A DNA stretch of 64,000 nucleotides, taken from the NCBI GenBank assembly GCA_035772785.1, contig JAOCPU010000029.1, positions 62,001 through 126,000 on the forward strand, given 5' to 3'. A program made the translations under genes and the position numbers. This document shows, one piece after another, positions 23,336 to 35,033 of the stretch; the first letter of the stretch is position 1; every line of letters begins with the position of its first letter. The DNA comes from Phlebiopsis flavidoalba. Taxonomy: Eukaryota > Basidiomycota > Agaricomycetes > Polyporales > Phanerochaetaceae. The notes beneath the pieces were generated by a model, which was not told where the DNA came from, did not search any database, and worked only from the letters and a program-made list of their open reading frames with translations.

Positions 23336-24142
23336 TTATTCATATTGAAGGAACTGTGCTACAAACTTTGCCATATACCACTCGTTGGCTGTCGAGATTC
23401 TCTTCCAATCATCTGACTCTTCCCCCATTACAACCCTCGCCCAGATGAGGAGAGATGCCACGAAAACGTCGGAGTATGTAACCCTACTTCCCATCAACAG
23501 CAAGCTCTTTCCAGCGCCGTTAGTCTCCATTGCATCTTTGATCCTTGCCAAACCTATTTGTCTCCAATGTCTGCCAGTCGGTTTCATCCCCCATACCTCC
23601 TCCAGCTTCTTCCCAAAGGAGAGCCTCGCGAGTTCTTCTGAAGTACTCTTGACTCGTGGGGTTCAGAATTCCGTGAATACGGCTGAGGAGAATGCAGAGG
23701 AGTGGCTAACCATGACGGAGGGCACAATGAGGATGAAAAAAAAGATGGACTGGGAAGGCCTCGGTGCCTTCCGGAAACAGGCGCGGAGTGCTTGGGTAGG
23801 TCTCGTCAAGGTACTTGATGATTCGCTCAGAATCAGAGACAGTAGTCTTAGTAGAGGGGTCGTAGATAACCGGTAGGGTGTAGTAATCCTTCCCGTCGGC
23901 CTTCTTCTCGCTCGGAGGGGCGCCGATTTTTCTTGCAGAGAGCTTCGACGTCGGGAAACTATCAACCCACTCCGTCGTAAAAGGCAGACCCTTAATCTTC
24001 ATGGCGAGCCTAATAAATATCAGCTAGACACGGATTGGGAGTCGTGTTGAGATCAAGACCTGGGTTTAATTGTGTTCGGCGACCATGGCATGCGAGTCGG
24101 GTCATTAGCTGGAAGGTCGTACAAGACGATTGAACTGGCCAT
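23336..24142 (-). CDS. Glutathione S-transferase (fungal GST), with frame breaks
   Basis: Conjugates glutathione to electrophiles in the cytosol. Exon 1 (24142-24060) encodes MASSIVLYDLPANDPTRMPW and SPNTIKPR. After a 50-nt intron, exon 2 (from 24009) gives MKIKGLPFTTEWVD, RKIGAPPSEKKADGKDYYTL and PVIYDPSTKTTVSDSERI, the glutathione-binding TVSDS turn, then YLDETYPSTPRLFPEGTEAF, completing the thioredoxin fold. The C-terminal helical domain lies in a second frame: LEEVWGMKPTGRHW, GKSLLLMGSRVTYSDVFVAS, LLIWARVVMGEESDDWKRIS, MAKFVAQFLQYE, stop at 23336. The stretch between TEWV and KIGAPP is off-frame and restored by an extra base in a five-T run (23927-23931). Another break follows TEAF, before the C-terminal domain. 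Confidence 0.85.
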
Positions 24143-26039
24143 AATGGCGAGGATAAGGAGTTTTCAACGAAAAACCCGTCGTAACCACCATCCTAGATGC
24201 CCTGAGCTTTTACTATATACTGTGTACTTGCGCTGGGAAGGGCGTCCAAATGGGGATGAACAAAGTGTGTCAGCGCTGGAACACACTGGCTGCCGGCCAT
24301 TCCGCCTGTCTCGTCGGCATTGATGCCGACGCCAGAGGTATACACTATTATCGTGCTTGAGTCCCAGAGGGGGGCCATTTAGTACGTCACCGCGTGAATG
24401 TGAGCACTCGAAGGCCGGCTTCCGGAAACTCATTGCTGCGGCGCGTGTGCTCACAAGGGATGAAGTATCTCGAGAAAACATGACGCTTTGCGTAAAAGCA
24501 CTGGCGTAGTACCCCGTACAGTACTTGAAGCTCGAGGGCCGAAGGTGAACGTCTACGACAGACGCGTTCGACGCTGGATAGGCTCGTAACCGCCGTTTCC
24601 GCTCGTGAGGCACGTGGTACGCACACCGCGCCTTTTTGTTGTTTATGGTTGGGTAAATTGTGGTGGCGTCGTCGGAGTGCGAACCGTGCCAACTCGCTCT
24701 AACTGCTCTTCGGCAAAGCTGAGTTTGAAAGCGGCTGGGAAGTTCCGAGACTAACGCTGGAGTGAAGAGCACAGGCTCAGCGTGGCTACTATTCTCACGC
24801 CACGAACTTGTCCCACGATATTGATCCTGTAATCTCCGGCGCTCATACTCGCCGAGCTAAACTGCGCGGAATCGCCTAAGCACAACAAGCCAGCATCATC
24901 ATCACTTTTGAGCTGTCCGGCGAGAGTACATGCCGGTAAGCTCTGTGAGGAAGCTTGGAAGTGCTTCCATAGCTGAGAACTCTCCCATGAAGGAAGCACA
25001 TGACGCGCACATTGTGACTGTACACGCATTTCTATTCGCCTTTTGGCTCTCCTTGCCGTCGGACGGGTCGATAAACGAAGTGTTATTACAGTCATACCAA
25101 ATTTCATCTCGGCCCAGACGCCATGAATGGTATGTTTCGCTACGTAGTTCAGCAGACTTCTACTACACCGGTGGCCTGTCGCCACTTCACGCTTCAGGCC
25201 TTAGGGCTTACTGCAATAGTTCTCGATCTCACGCTGAGCGTCCCGTAGCTGAACTCGTGAGTCATATTGAGTTCATCACATACCTCGCTAAAACACTACT
25301 CATATCACAGAGTATGACAATGCGGACCGTGCCAGTGGAGCAACGTAGTGTTGCCCATGATCTCGGCTCAAGCTGGCAAGCCAGTCAGACCAAGCGCCTT
25401 GCTGAGCGCCATCAGACCGCGCTACAGGAGCCGGCTATCCCCGCTCGGCCCGGCTTTCCAATTTGATGCAAAGTCATTTTCACGCCGGGCCGAGTGGGTT
25501 CGAAATCGAACGCTAAATAAGCGCCCTTGATGGTCGATCTTCATTTTCTCGCAAAACCTTTTGGAATCTCTTGTGACGGGGTTCATGTGACGTAGCAGCG
25601 GCGCCTATTCCATCTCACTTGTAGCACATCGCATCCTCGATGTCACTACCCGCGCCGGCAACTTAAGGCTCCAATCGACGTCTCTCTTTTAGTGCTTGCC
25701 GTCCGTGGAACGACGCGCGCTCGGGCGCATATTGAGCCACCTACGTACAGAATTGAGGACAAGCAGCGTCAGATGTTATTGCTACTGGGGGCACTCGTCC
25801 CCACTCAATCAGTGCCTTGGTAAGTGTCGCTCTGTGCGTTTCGCTCTAGTCTTTGATCACGCCCAGCTATAGCCGTGGTTCTACCCACGGAAATAGCCCA
25901 CTGGGCTCAAAAATGCTTAGGTACGTCTACCTGCGGCTTCATGCAGATTGTATGCTGAGGATTACTCACTCACCAGGCAAACACTCAGGAATCTTCACCT
26001 ACACGGTGAGCACTCGAGCTGCCGCAATCAAACGCTTGC
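24143..26039. other. Long stretch without a supported gene
   Basis: Medium open frames exist on both strands (minus 24164-24772, minus 24751-25185, plus 24930-25466) but none shows a domain, signal peptide or convincing intron border, and they overlap each other. The unresolved first exons of the DUF6532-like gene may begin near the right end. Confidence 0.3.
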
Positions 26040-28760
26040 TCGCATTTTGCTCGCGCTAAATCGCGACGTAAGTTCAATAACAAGCCGGTGGCTCGAAGGC
26101 GGTATCAGGCTTGGGGACAGCAAGCCCCGCTACACAGCTTGGTGGGCAAGGATTGGGTACGTTAGATCCATTTTGGTGACATTTTTTCATGCAAGTCTCA
26201 GAGCATGGATCCGTGGTTCTCAATGGGACTCCCATCTCATAGATAGCATCTCCCTATCATCCTCTACAGCGGCGTCGCCAGTGCCGTCACCCCTCAGACC
26301 ATTGCCAATATCTGTTCTGTAGCAGAAGAACCTCTACTCCGTTTGGCTTAAGCCTCTGCTGGAGCACCGACACCTCTGGCGGCCGCCGCGAACTTCGACT
26401 TCACTGGCATTAACACTAATACCGCATATATGCATACTAATCCATTGCAGTCAACAAAACTGTGGAACGTTTCCCTTCTGTCAGGTGTAAACCATCTGTG
26501 TCCTACCGATGGCGACTCACAAGACTTCACAGATGCGTTGAGGCACTCGCAGTCGGCGGAGCAGAACCTGTGGAGAGATGCTCAGCCCAGGTCCGGGGGC
26601 GCGGTATTGTGCAAGAAACCCAACACACTGGTGAGTCCTTGGTTTTGGCTTTCGCGACAATCACTAATCTTCAGGCCTCCAATCGACAGACATGGATTTG
26701 AGCTGTCGCAGATGGTGGATCCCTCACAATACGACGAGCCGCGTGAGATGAGGCAACAGCGGGCTGATGACAAATACAATATGACGCTGCGGAATGATCA
26801 TTGCGCCCCACTAATACGTATGCCAGATCGTGTGGTATGTCCAGTCCTGCTCTTCGTCTGATCTGCTGAACACAACCCCTCACACACACCTGTCAGATTA
26901 GTGATAATCTGACACAGCATATGAATCTCCTGCTCACACCACTCTCGCTGCTCGAAGCCAGTGGTCATCTTCCTCAGGGTGTGCCAGCGAGCCGTCCTTC
27001 TCACGGCGCGACAAACTGCGCCATGACCAACGGCGCCAATGACCAATCACCACCGCAAGCGGCTCTCGTTGCACATCTTTACTACTCTTGTCATCTTCTG
27101 TTTGCACATCTTCACTACTCCTGTCATCTTCTGATTGTTCTCCCTTTCCACAGCTTCGTCTCGGCAGCCTCCCAACGAGGCAACACGCTCCCTGGTCTGG
27201 TACCTCCGCAAGTGACGGCAACCACGCCTGCTCAGATCGAGAATATACCATCAGCTGGGGTAGGTGCTACATATAGTATTCAAAGCTCCAAGTGTATACG
27301 AATGCTACAACTGCGACTCACGTCGCTACTCTAGGCCCGATGTGCACCCGAAGCCACATGTGTCAGCGCTCAGAAGCCCCTCACAGATCATCCCACGCTG
27401 GCACCAGACCCCGCTGTGGCTGAAGGCCAGAAGCAGCAAAAACGAGCTCGCCGCGGAGGCAACAAAGAGCGAGCGGCCGCCGCGTTCAACCAAGCAGATC
27501 AACAATGTCACACGCGAGAAAGCTGCCGACCGCGCGTACTCGTACATTTGCGCTCGCATTGCCGGCATGGATGCTTACCCGGACAAGACACTGGTGTAGA
27601 ATCGATTATTTGCGACTCGTGGATCAAAGCCTGGGATAAACTCAAGCAGAGCGGCGTTGGCGCCAGATGGGCTAGCGACCAAATGTCAGGTGCCGAAATC
27701 CAGCTGGTATGTGCTCTATCTTGTTACTTGTTCAACAGCTAGCACTTGAACGTGTCCCCCTTATTGGATGCTGTTCCGAAGCCCCGTTCACGATTCACGC
27801 GATATCGTGGTGAGGTAAAAGATGTCGCGTGCGGAAGCTGTGAGACGTACCACCCATTCGAAACGCGCACACACGGCGACGACTCCCTTGACGGGGGGGA
27901 CCGCTCGGAGAGCAGAACAAATCATTCTATTTGGTGCTAGTCGAACCAATGGACAAGCAGTGGGTCTTGTGCACATGGACCCCTCAGAAGATAAGCAAAG
28001 TGGTGCGTCGTTGCTTCAGGTGGCTACTACTATGTGTTTGGTACTTACGGACATACAGGATGCTCGGGTTGAGACGGCAAAAAAAGGGTCCAATGTATGA
28101 GTGCGAGTGGCTGGAAACCGTCGTCAACGACGCATGGTTTGGATCTCCCACGGCGATTGGTATCACGCACCAAAGGTTCTTTACTACGACGGATGGGGAG
28201 GGCATCAGCATAGAAGTGCTGGCCCTTGAGGCGACCGCTGTGAGTCTAGCTGCCGAAACTTCTCTCACATACCTTACCTCACACAAAGCCCTCACGCTAG
28301 ATGCGATAACGCCCTCGATCAATGGCAGAGCAGTCATTTCTGCACCAGTAAAAGTATCAGTATCAATTTCTCGAATGGACCCGTGCCCCCACATATCGAT
28401 GCTACCTTTGGTTTCTGCGTGGCTGGTAGAGCTACAGCACATCGCCGTTGGGCACGGGAACCCTGCCGGATTTGCAAAAGCAGATCCTCTCAAGTGTGCG
28501 GTGAGTGACTAGAGCCTTTGTAAACACCACTGGACTAATTGTTGCATTGCCTTAGGGCTCGGTCAATGGCCCCAGCATACATGCCTTCACGAAAGGGGGA
28601 TGCAGACCACTCGGAAGTCGACTTTCATGCGGAAGAGCGCGCTGGCTGGCACTTCAAGTTCTGTGTGATGTTCGCATGCACTGGCGGCTGGCTCACACTT
28701 CTAACTCCCACCTTACGCACTGTTGTATCTGGTATTGTATCTGTGCTTCGGCCGAGCAAA
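26040..28760 (+). CDS. DUF6532-like protein, multi-exon, approximate
   Basis: A plus-strand series of coding-like blocks with short introns. The N-terminal part is low-complexity (ASAGAPTPLAAAANFDFTG, SQSAEQNLWRDAQ, RHGFELSQMVDPSQYDEP). A basic segment EGQKQQKRARRGGNKERAAA is followed by ADRAYSYICARIAGMDAYPD and ESIICDSWIKAWDKLKQSG, which has the spacing of the start of DUF6532, an Agaricomycete domain of unknown function often near transposons. Downstream come TRYRGEVKDVA, EWLETVVNDAWFGSPTAIGI, THQRFFTTTDGEGISIEVLA, an intron (about 28,240-28,288) and QFLEWTRAPTYRCYLWFL. Frame changes at 27.55-27.65 and around 28.3-28.45 kb need either unrecognised introns or indels. The basic patch suggests a nuclear protein; that is inference. 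Start and end are approximate. Confidence 0.5.
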
Positions 28761-29300
28761 TAACCATTCTACTTACTGCTTTATGATACATTGAGGGGCT
28801 GAGGAATTGGAACGCGCTCCCGACGGCGCGACGCAGCATTCAGGTGCTCGAGCAGCGGTGTGACACCGTCTATATCGCCATAGGCGTACCAGTCACGGTA
28901 GTCACTAACCCATCGAGGTGATGTAGGCGCGCTAGTCACACTAGGCGGCATAAGCAGGACTCCTGAAATACCGCCAGGAGGCTAGTCCCACTCTGCCCAA
29001 AATGCGTTTGAAATGTTCGGACAATATGGTGGCAGATTTGTCCGGACAGGGGAGCGTGGCTTTAGTTTTTTCAAATATTTGTCCGGGTTGAGGGGGGCCA
29101 GCCTCAAAACTTCCTCAAAACATTCACAGAAGGTATAAAATCCTCAGAATATTCTGTCGCACACGGCTCACACTGTAGGTCGGAAGGACGTGTGAGCACT
29201 ACCATACTAAGATAAGACGAGACACATTGCAAATAACTAGATTAAACCGTCATATTTTTCCTCTTTTGCCAAAGCTTCTGGGCTTCCCGTAACTCTGACT
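28761..29300. other. Intergenic, no gene supported
   Basis: Contains two GTCCGG words about 50 bp apart around 29.03-29.09 kb and a TATAAAA box near 29,135. No reading frame of note. Confidence 0.3.
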
Positions 29301-29599
29301 TCATGCCGTGGAGTTGCTTGCAAAGCGAGACGTCCTTCTCATCTAACGTTAGAGTTCTCCTCAACAGTAGGGGCGCACGATATCAGCGTGAGGTAAGAAA
29401 GCTGCTCGACCAGGTCCGGGTGCCGAGCGCCGTTACCGCTTCCTTGAAACATACACCGAACGTAGGTTTGTACACCACGACGATGAGTTTTGACACAGCG
29501 CCGATGACGTTTGCACAATCAACGGAGCAGTGTGTCCCGTTACTGCCTCCAGTCTTGACACACAAACGAGCCACTAGGATAGACCTTGGTCACAATTGG

Positions 29600-30881
29600 G
29601 CACTTGTCATAATGTAGATACTACCCACCTCTGCAAACATATACGCCATGCTTAGGAGTATAAGCAGCTCTGGAGTCATTGGTTTGGAGGGGACAAAGCT
29701 GACTGATGCGTGCTGTACTGAGGAAAGGCAGTAAGGCTTTCGGGATGCCGCCTTCGGCCAGTACGTTGGCACGTTTTTTCATGATCTTGCCCGCCGTGCT
29801 CGAGGTCCTCGGGCAGAGGAGACAGCAGCTGCGTTGGCAGAATTGCCGACCGAAATCCTGGGAGCGTCGTCAGGGCCTCCTTTGAGTTACACTCAGCGGA
29901 TTGCGCGTCGGCACGTCCCAAGGTTACGCCTCGGCGTTCTGCTCCTACCCTCACAACACTGTAGATCTCGCGCGCGAAGCCGGCGACGAATGGAGGGCTC
30001 GGCCTTGGTTGTAACTTGTGGGCCGCCTGGGACTCCATGATCGGCTGAGCACGGTATGCTCCAACGTCGGTTGCGCTTGAGTTCACCGTCAAGGCCCGTC
30101 TTCACGCCAGTCGCGGCCTGTTTGTAGTTTGATGGCGTGTTCGCTATTATTCGACCAATTAGTAGCGTAAGTCAAGACCTTCATGACGGATCGCGTTCCT
30201 GCGGGCGGGGTCGTGCTGGGGATCAACTTCTGGTCGGTGAAGAGCGTTGAATAAGGCCGAGGACGTTTGTGATGCGGCGGCGCCGACGCGAGAAACCATG
30301 ACGAGGGGGAAGTGGCGAGAAGTGACTGTGGAGACGGAGAGTGCGACGTTGTCGCCTTCGCGCGGCGTGCAGAGAAGACAAAGGCCTAGCAAAATTAACA
30401 CCTCATGTAAGCCTTTCTCCTTGTGATGAAGCTGTAATTGGTACTTACCTGGTAATTCACAGGTGTCTACTTGCCGCGCCATGTCCAAGCTCTGACTTGC
30501 GGCGCGAACGCGCCGCTTGCACCGGGCATACAGAGGGCGAGCGTGCGTGCTGTAAAACAACAAGCTTAACATTCGAGGTAAGTATTTTTCTCTTGTAACG
30601 AGGTTGCGGTGGTACTTACTTGGTCATTCTTCACGGGTGTTACTCGCGTTCATACTGTCGAAATGGACGGTCCACGCGCGTTCAACGTTCTCGTATTCGC
30701 TTCGAGATTGGTGGACAAAGCTATAAAGAGGTAAGTAATCGAAAGAACTAGTTTTGCACAGTGACGTGCGCACAAGCTGCGGCCCGGTTACTCGATGAAC
30801 GGGCGATTGGACGAGACATCTGTGATCGCGTGTGAGTGCGCACGTCGCGTCCAGGTGAGCTTGGTCGGGACTCCAGGGCAA
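29600..30881 (-). CDS. Hypothetical multi-exon protein, unresolved
   Basis: Minus-strand coding-like blocks separated by good GTAAGTACC donors near 30.44 and 30.62 kb: EYENVERAWTVHFDSMNAS, then RPLYARCKRRVRAASQSLDM with ARQVDTCELP, then LCLLCTPREGDNVALSVSTV and RHFPLVMVSRVGAAASQ, SSALFNALHRPEVDPQHDPA, and near the 3' end a hydrophobic stretch LLILLSMAYMFAEVGSIYIM. No family is recognised. About 60 bp around the two donors are similar to each other, suggesting that an exon-intron junction was duplicated. Limits are approximate. Confidence 0.3.
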
Positions 30882-30899
30882 TGATAGATCGGCATCTTT

Positions 30900-31217
30900 T
30901 TAGGTTATGTCACCTTGCTTGATTACCTTGCTTGACAAGCTTCCCTCGTGGCTTCCACGCGAGCAGCCTCCCGCAGCGCCTGCATGTCCTTCGACAGTCT
31001 CGATTCCTGATTCCCTGCAGCCATTCTCCTCCAAACCTGTGTCCTTCCTTCCGTCATTCCTTCCTTCCTTCGGCCTTCCTTCGGATACACCCTCACTGCG
31101 CTAGCCCGACATCTCCCACCGCCAGCACCCACTCCCCTTGCACCCCACACAAAACCCGGCTTCGCATGCGCTCGCGTCCGCACAAATTTGCCCAAGATCT
31201 ATCTGCTCCCCTGCCCA
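30900..31217. repeat. Pyrimidine-rich stretch with CTTC/CTTT-type low complexity
   Basis: Plus strand rich in CCTTCC blocks, most regular at about 31,040-31,085, followed by C-rich sequence. It gives Arg/Gly-rich chance frames on the minus strand and Ser/Pro-rich ones on the plus strand, and is not convincing as coding DNA. Confidence 0.5.
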
Positions 31218-32103
31218 ATTTTCCAAGGCTTCAAATCATCCAGATTCAAGGTTTGAAAATCCGGCATTAACGAGCGGTCCATGTGCTGATTTTACGAAAC
31301 AGCCGGCGCACGCGTGCGGGAGGTCTCCAGGGGCGTGTGTGCGTTTGGGAGAGGGTGGGACGAGAGACGGATGTGGTGGAGGTAGTTTGTCGCGTGCGGG
31401 ACACCGAGGACGAAGGGGGGGGTCTACGGGGGTCGAGGTGAGTGCAGGCGGCACTTCCTTGGACGACATAAACCACTTACTACTGGCCACAGCGGCCTTT
31501 TCAAGGCCACAGACTCACCGGATTCGAGTTCTCGAAATCCAACGTTTGCGTAGGTCCAGGGGGCTATTTCTTGAAACGGCCGCCGCCGCACACTCGTGGA
31601 GGTCTGCGGGATGAAGTGTACGCCGCAGAGATGTGGCGTCGTGCGTATTTGCCGTTTGCGAGGAGGACGAGAGACGGGCGGCGTGCGAGGTGATTTGCTG
31701 CACATGAGGACTCCAAGGACGAGTGGGTCTACAGGGCACAAGGTGAGCGCGCCCGAACTTTCTTGTAACAAACAGGCCCGCATTTACCACTCACTATAGC
31801 GTCCTTTGCAAGGCCCCAGACTCGCCTAATTCGCTGTTTCGAAACCCGACGTTTGCGTAGGTCCACGGAGCCATTTCTTGAAATGGCTTCCCGCATGCTC
31901 GTGGAGGTCTGTAGGATGAAGTGCATGCCGCGGGGATGTAGCGTGTGCGTTTGCGAGAAGAGCGGACGAGAGACGGATGAGGCGGAGGGTGGTTTGTTGT
32001 GCCGGGCCCAACGAGGGCGGGGTCGGGTAGCTGGGAAGAAGAGGGATGTGAGTACCGCTCGATTTTGGAATGGTTAAACGCACTACAATGCAGTAATAGC
32101 GTA
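31218..32103. repeat. Three tandem diverged copies of a ~300-bp unit
   Basis: Units at about 31218-31495, 31496-31799 and 31800-32103. Each contains, in order, a CAAGGC box, an AATCC/AACCC box, GGTCCA, an ATTTC..GAAA box, GGAGGTCT, and the word GACGAGAGACGG, whose starts at about 31359, 31666 and 31965 are spaced 307 and 299 bp. Each ends with a GTGAG word and, 50-60 bp later, an AG before the next unit (GCCACAG, CACTATAG, AGTAATAG), looking like an intron on the plus strand. On the minus strand each unit stays open, with a shared segment (PFQEIAPWTYANVGFR, PFQEMAPWTYANVGFR, CFVKSAHGPLVNAGFS). Function unknown. Confidence 0.6.
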
Positions 32104-32147
32104 CCACGCCAACCGTGCTCACTGCGCGTTGCAGAGAGCAGCCGCGG

Positions 32148-32177
32148 ACGACACGACACGACACGACACGACACGAC
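32148..32177. repeat. (ACACG)n microsatellite
   Basis: Six perfect ACACG units immediately after the third ~300-bp tandem unit and before the GC-rich coding-like block. Confidence 0.9.
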
Positions 32178-32200
32178 CCGCCACCGCCCAAGCCATGACA

Positions 32201-33770
32201 TGACAAGCAGCCGCCTCAGAGTATACACCGCGCCCGCACGGACACAACGCGGACACTCTCCGCGTGTCTGGACTCGAACGTCCAGCTCCGGCCACCGGCG
32301 TCGATACATCCGTCTCGGCGCAGCACAGTGCTGACCTGGTACGCGGGGACGACCCTCGGCCAAGACGCACGCTATCCGCGGGAAGCCGGAATGTCGTGTG
32401 TCTCGCCACGACACCCAAGCAGGCCTTGCAATACGACACCAGACAGTGCCGAGCATGCTGTGTGCCTGCGCACAGGCTTGCGAGACGGCGCGCTGTTGTC
32501 GAGAGGAGGCGCAGACGACACGGCCGCGGGGCGGCGGACCTATTCGCCGGACGACAGCTCTCCGCATGAATGCGACTGCGCGCGCCGAGCTCCTGCGAGA
32601 GCAAGACCCGTGCGCACTGCCCGGACTCGCTCTGCGTGTGCACCTCGACATCAAGCTCGTGGGCATCGAAACGTCATCTCGGCGCAACGCGGTCTGGCCT
32701 GCACGGGTCGCGTGCTCGAAGAAAAGCCTGGGGCTAAGGGACATGAAAGTCTTGGGTTATCTATCTGGATATACAGGTGAGTACAACATTAACTCTTGCG
32801 CTGAGACATACATTTACTATTCTCTATTCCAATAGGATGTAAAAGGCCAATACACTGTGTGTGCAAGCAGCACGAGCAACACGCGCGCACACCTAAGTGC
32901 GCGCGCGAACGAATCCGAAAACAAGAGGGCAGTGGCGGTGCACGCGTGGCCACAGGAAGGCGACCGCCGAGACCGCCGCCGGCTTCCTCGTGTCGGCGCG
33001 CTCGCACTTTGCGCGACACCACCACCTCGATGCGAAATTCGAATCGCGCCAAGGATCCCAACTCCATCGTTAGCCAAGCAACGATTCACAATGTTGCGAA
33101 GACTCAAGCTCTTCGAGGTCGACACTTGTGGAACCCGCCCTCGCGGCACACGCGGCTCTTGGTCATTGAAAGGGGACCGCGATGCATCGGCTTTATTCGC
33201 GCAGGACGGCCTGGGGCGTTTGCATGGCGGAGAGTGGTTTGCAATGGGGATCCTCCCCACGAACAACGTGCCGGGGAGCGAGGAACCGTTCGGAACGGTT
33301 GGAGTGCGAGTGCGAGGTCGGTCGGACCGCTACCAGCTGGTGTCGATGCATGACGGCTTTGCAATGTCGGGGGCAGCTCTGCGACAGCGGAGCAGCCAAA
33401 GGGAGGTTCGCGGACGTGTGCACTCCCCCCCCCCAACGAGACCCAGGTGAGGACAGAACAACATCTTCGATATTACACAGCTCACTTATAGTCTTCGCCA
33501 GGATAAAGTTTTACGAGGCAAGCGGATCGTTCCTTTTTTTCCCCGATCGCGCCAACCGCCGAACCATGTCGCGGGAAACTATGCAGGCGAGTGCGCTCGA
33601 GCTGCGCGGACGCCTTCGATCTACACACGCTAGACGATCCCAGCCCCCCCCCCTCCTTCTCTCCCCCCTCTCTTCCCCATCCCGTTTCCTTACCACACTC
33701 CCAATGTGTAATCTGAGGCGATTGTACCGGGGCCTGTCGTGCTCTCTTCTTTCACGGTAAGGCCGGGACG
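32201..33770 (+). CDS. GC-rich coding-like region, hypothetical
   Basis: High GC, long overlapping frames, and two good introns on the plus strand: GTGAGTAC at about 32,776 to CCAATAG at about 32,835, and GTGAGGAC at about 33,450 to TCGCCAG at about 33,501. Blocks that read sensibly include DPCALPGLALRVHLDIKLVG, SLGLRDMKVLGYLSGYTG, QYTVCASSTSNTRAHLS, HGGEWFAMGILPTNNVPGSE, and after the second intron DKVLRGKRIVPFFSPIAPTA with DAFDLHTLDDPSPPPSFSPP, stop near 33.71 kb. General texture (a late Asp/Pro tail, GC bias) is like the arrestin-like gene at 1.2-3.0 kb and it might be a distant relative, but I cannot show that. Several frame changes are needed. Confidence 0.3.
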
Positions 33771-34584
33771 TGGACCTGTCGCATACACGCAAGTCAACGC
33801 AAAGAAGGATGCAACTCAGTGCACCCCATACGGGCGGCGGCTGAAACCCCGTCTCGCACTTTCTGGACCGTCCACACGACGCTTTAGGGTGCGGCGGATC
33901 ATTCTGAAATATTAGACCTTTCAGACAGGGCTCGAGCGTACGAAAATACGTCACATACCAAGTCACGCGCCCACACAGGGTGATCAAGCACGCTCGCAGT
34001 GAGTGTTCAAGACGACGCTCTTTGACAAGCATGCCCGGCACTATTTGTTTCGCCGCTGAGCTGCGGGGTGGTATGGCATGGCCTCTGCGCGTATGCTTTC
34101 GAAGCCGTTTGCGCGAATAGGTAGGATGACTATTTGTTCATGTATACACGTATTGTCTGAAGATGTTCCATCAGCCTGTTTAGCCATGCGAGAGTAATGA
34201 AGGAAACACTTACATGGTAACACTGTGCTCCTCCAGCCCATCCGAACTTGGTGAGCACCCTGACCATTGTAGGCCATCCATCCTGTTTGACTGACTCTGA
34301 TAGCAGTGTGGCCTGCCGAGACGAGCTGGATGGTGAGGGGCGATTGGCAAGTGCAATGCGGGATCCGTACATGGTGTGTAGACAGAGAAGCTCGCTCCGG
34401 CGAGAAAGAGGATCTGCATCGGAAGCCGAGTCGGCCTAGTCGTGGGTGAAATGATCTCCGACTGAAATCGTCGGGGACATGGATCGAGTCTCGGGATCTT
34501 GGTTGTTTCCTTCCGCATGAGACGAAAACAAGCGAGACGGCTATGATAGCAATGGACAAGTCAAGCACACTGTGTGATTACCAG
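33771..34584. other. No gene supported
   Basis: Minus-strand frames at 34041-34568 are open but lack a recognisable domain; one has a hydrophobic start (LSIAIIAVSLVFVSC). I cannot say whether it is coding. Confidence 0.25.
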
Positions 34585-35033
34585 TCATCGAGAGCGCACC
34601 TCCGCTTGAGCGACCTGCTCTGCAATCTGTGTGTTCTCGGTGTGCTGTTCGAGTTTATCAGCCATCGATTTACGTTTGCGAGAAAGCCGAACATTTGAGT
34701 GTGCTCGGCTTTAGCGAGCTCTCGGTCCTTGCGCATCCCAGAATGTATCTGTGGTCGAGCGTGAATCATACTGTGGAATGGCGGTGCCTCCAAGGGCCGT
34801 AGCTCTCTGGTTATTCTACCTCCAGATCTTCGACGTAACCTCCAGAGGGCCGTGACAAAGAATGCCACAGTAACAGAGGACGCGTGGGGCCGAAGGTATG
34901 GTAAGTGCGCGGGTTGTTCTGGCAGGAATTGGCGAATGCAGCAGTCAAGCAAAGTCAAGAGTGGTTCCAGCCGGCCAGAATCAATCTCAAGACGATTAGA
35001 GCTATTTGAGCGGATGCGAAAGTCGTGTCGCAC
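34585..35033 (-). CDS. Hypothetical protein with a short hydrophobic segment and coiled-coil tail
   Basis: Minus-strand frame with SSVTVAFFVTALWRLRRRSG, a hydrophobic stretch with a basic flank, then RKDRELAKAEHTQMFGF and, one frame over, SRKRKSMADKLEQHTENTQI with AEQVAQAEVRSR, stop at 34585. The tail has the heptad spacing of a coiled coil. The short membrane-like segment with a positive side might anchor it in the ER or mitochondria (inference). One base change of frame lies near 34.68 kb. No family is known to me. Confidence 0.35.

Noticed and set aside
25490..25530. tRNA-like GGTTCGAAATC box
   Set aside because: Resembles a T-loop sequence, but no acceptor stem or anticodon arm can be folded around it.
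26080..26130. tRNA-like hairpin GGCTTGGGG..CCCCGC
   Set aside because: A single stem only; no cloverleaf.
30404..30640. Introner elements
   Set aside because: Similarity extends past the splice donors into the exon ends and covers only part of each intron, so a local duplication explains it better.
31794..32744. Minus-strand 316-codon open frame
   Set aside because: Arg/Ser/Cys-rich and runs antisense to a GC-rich plus-strand block with good introns. Except for its last part, which belongs to the tandem repeat, it looks like a composition shadow.
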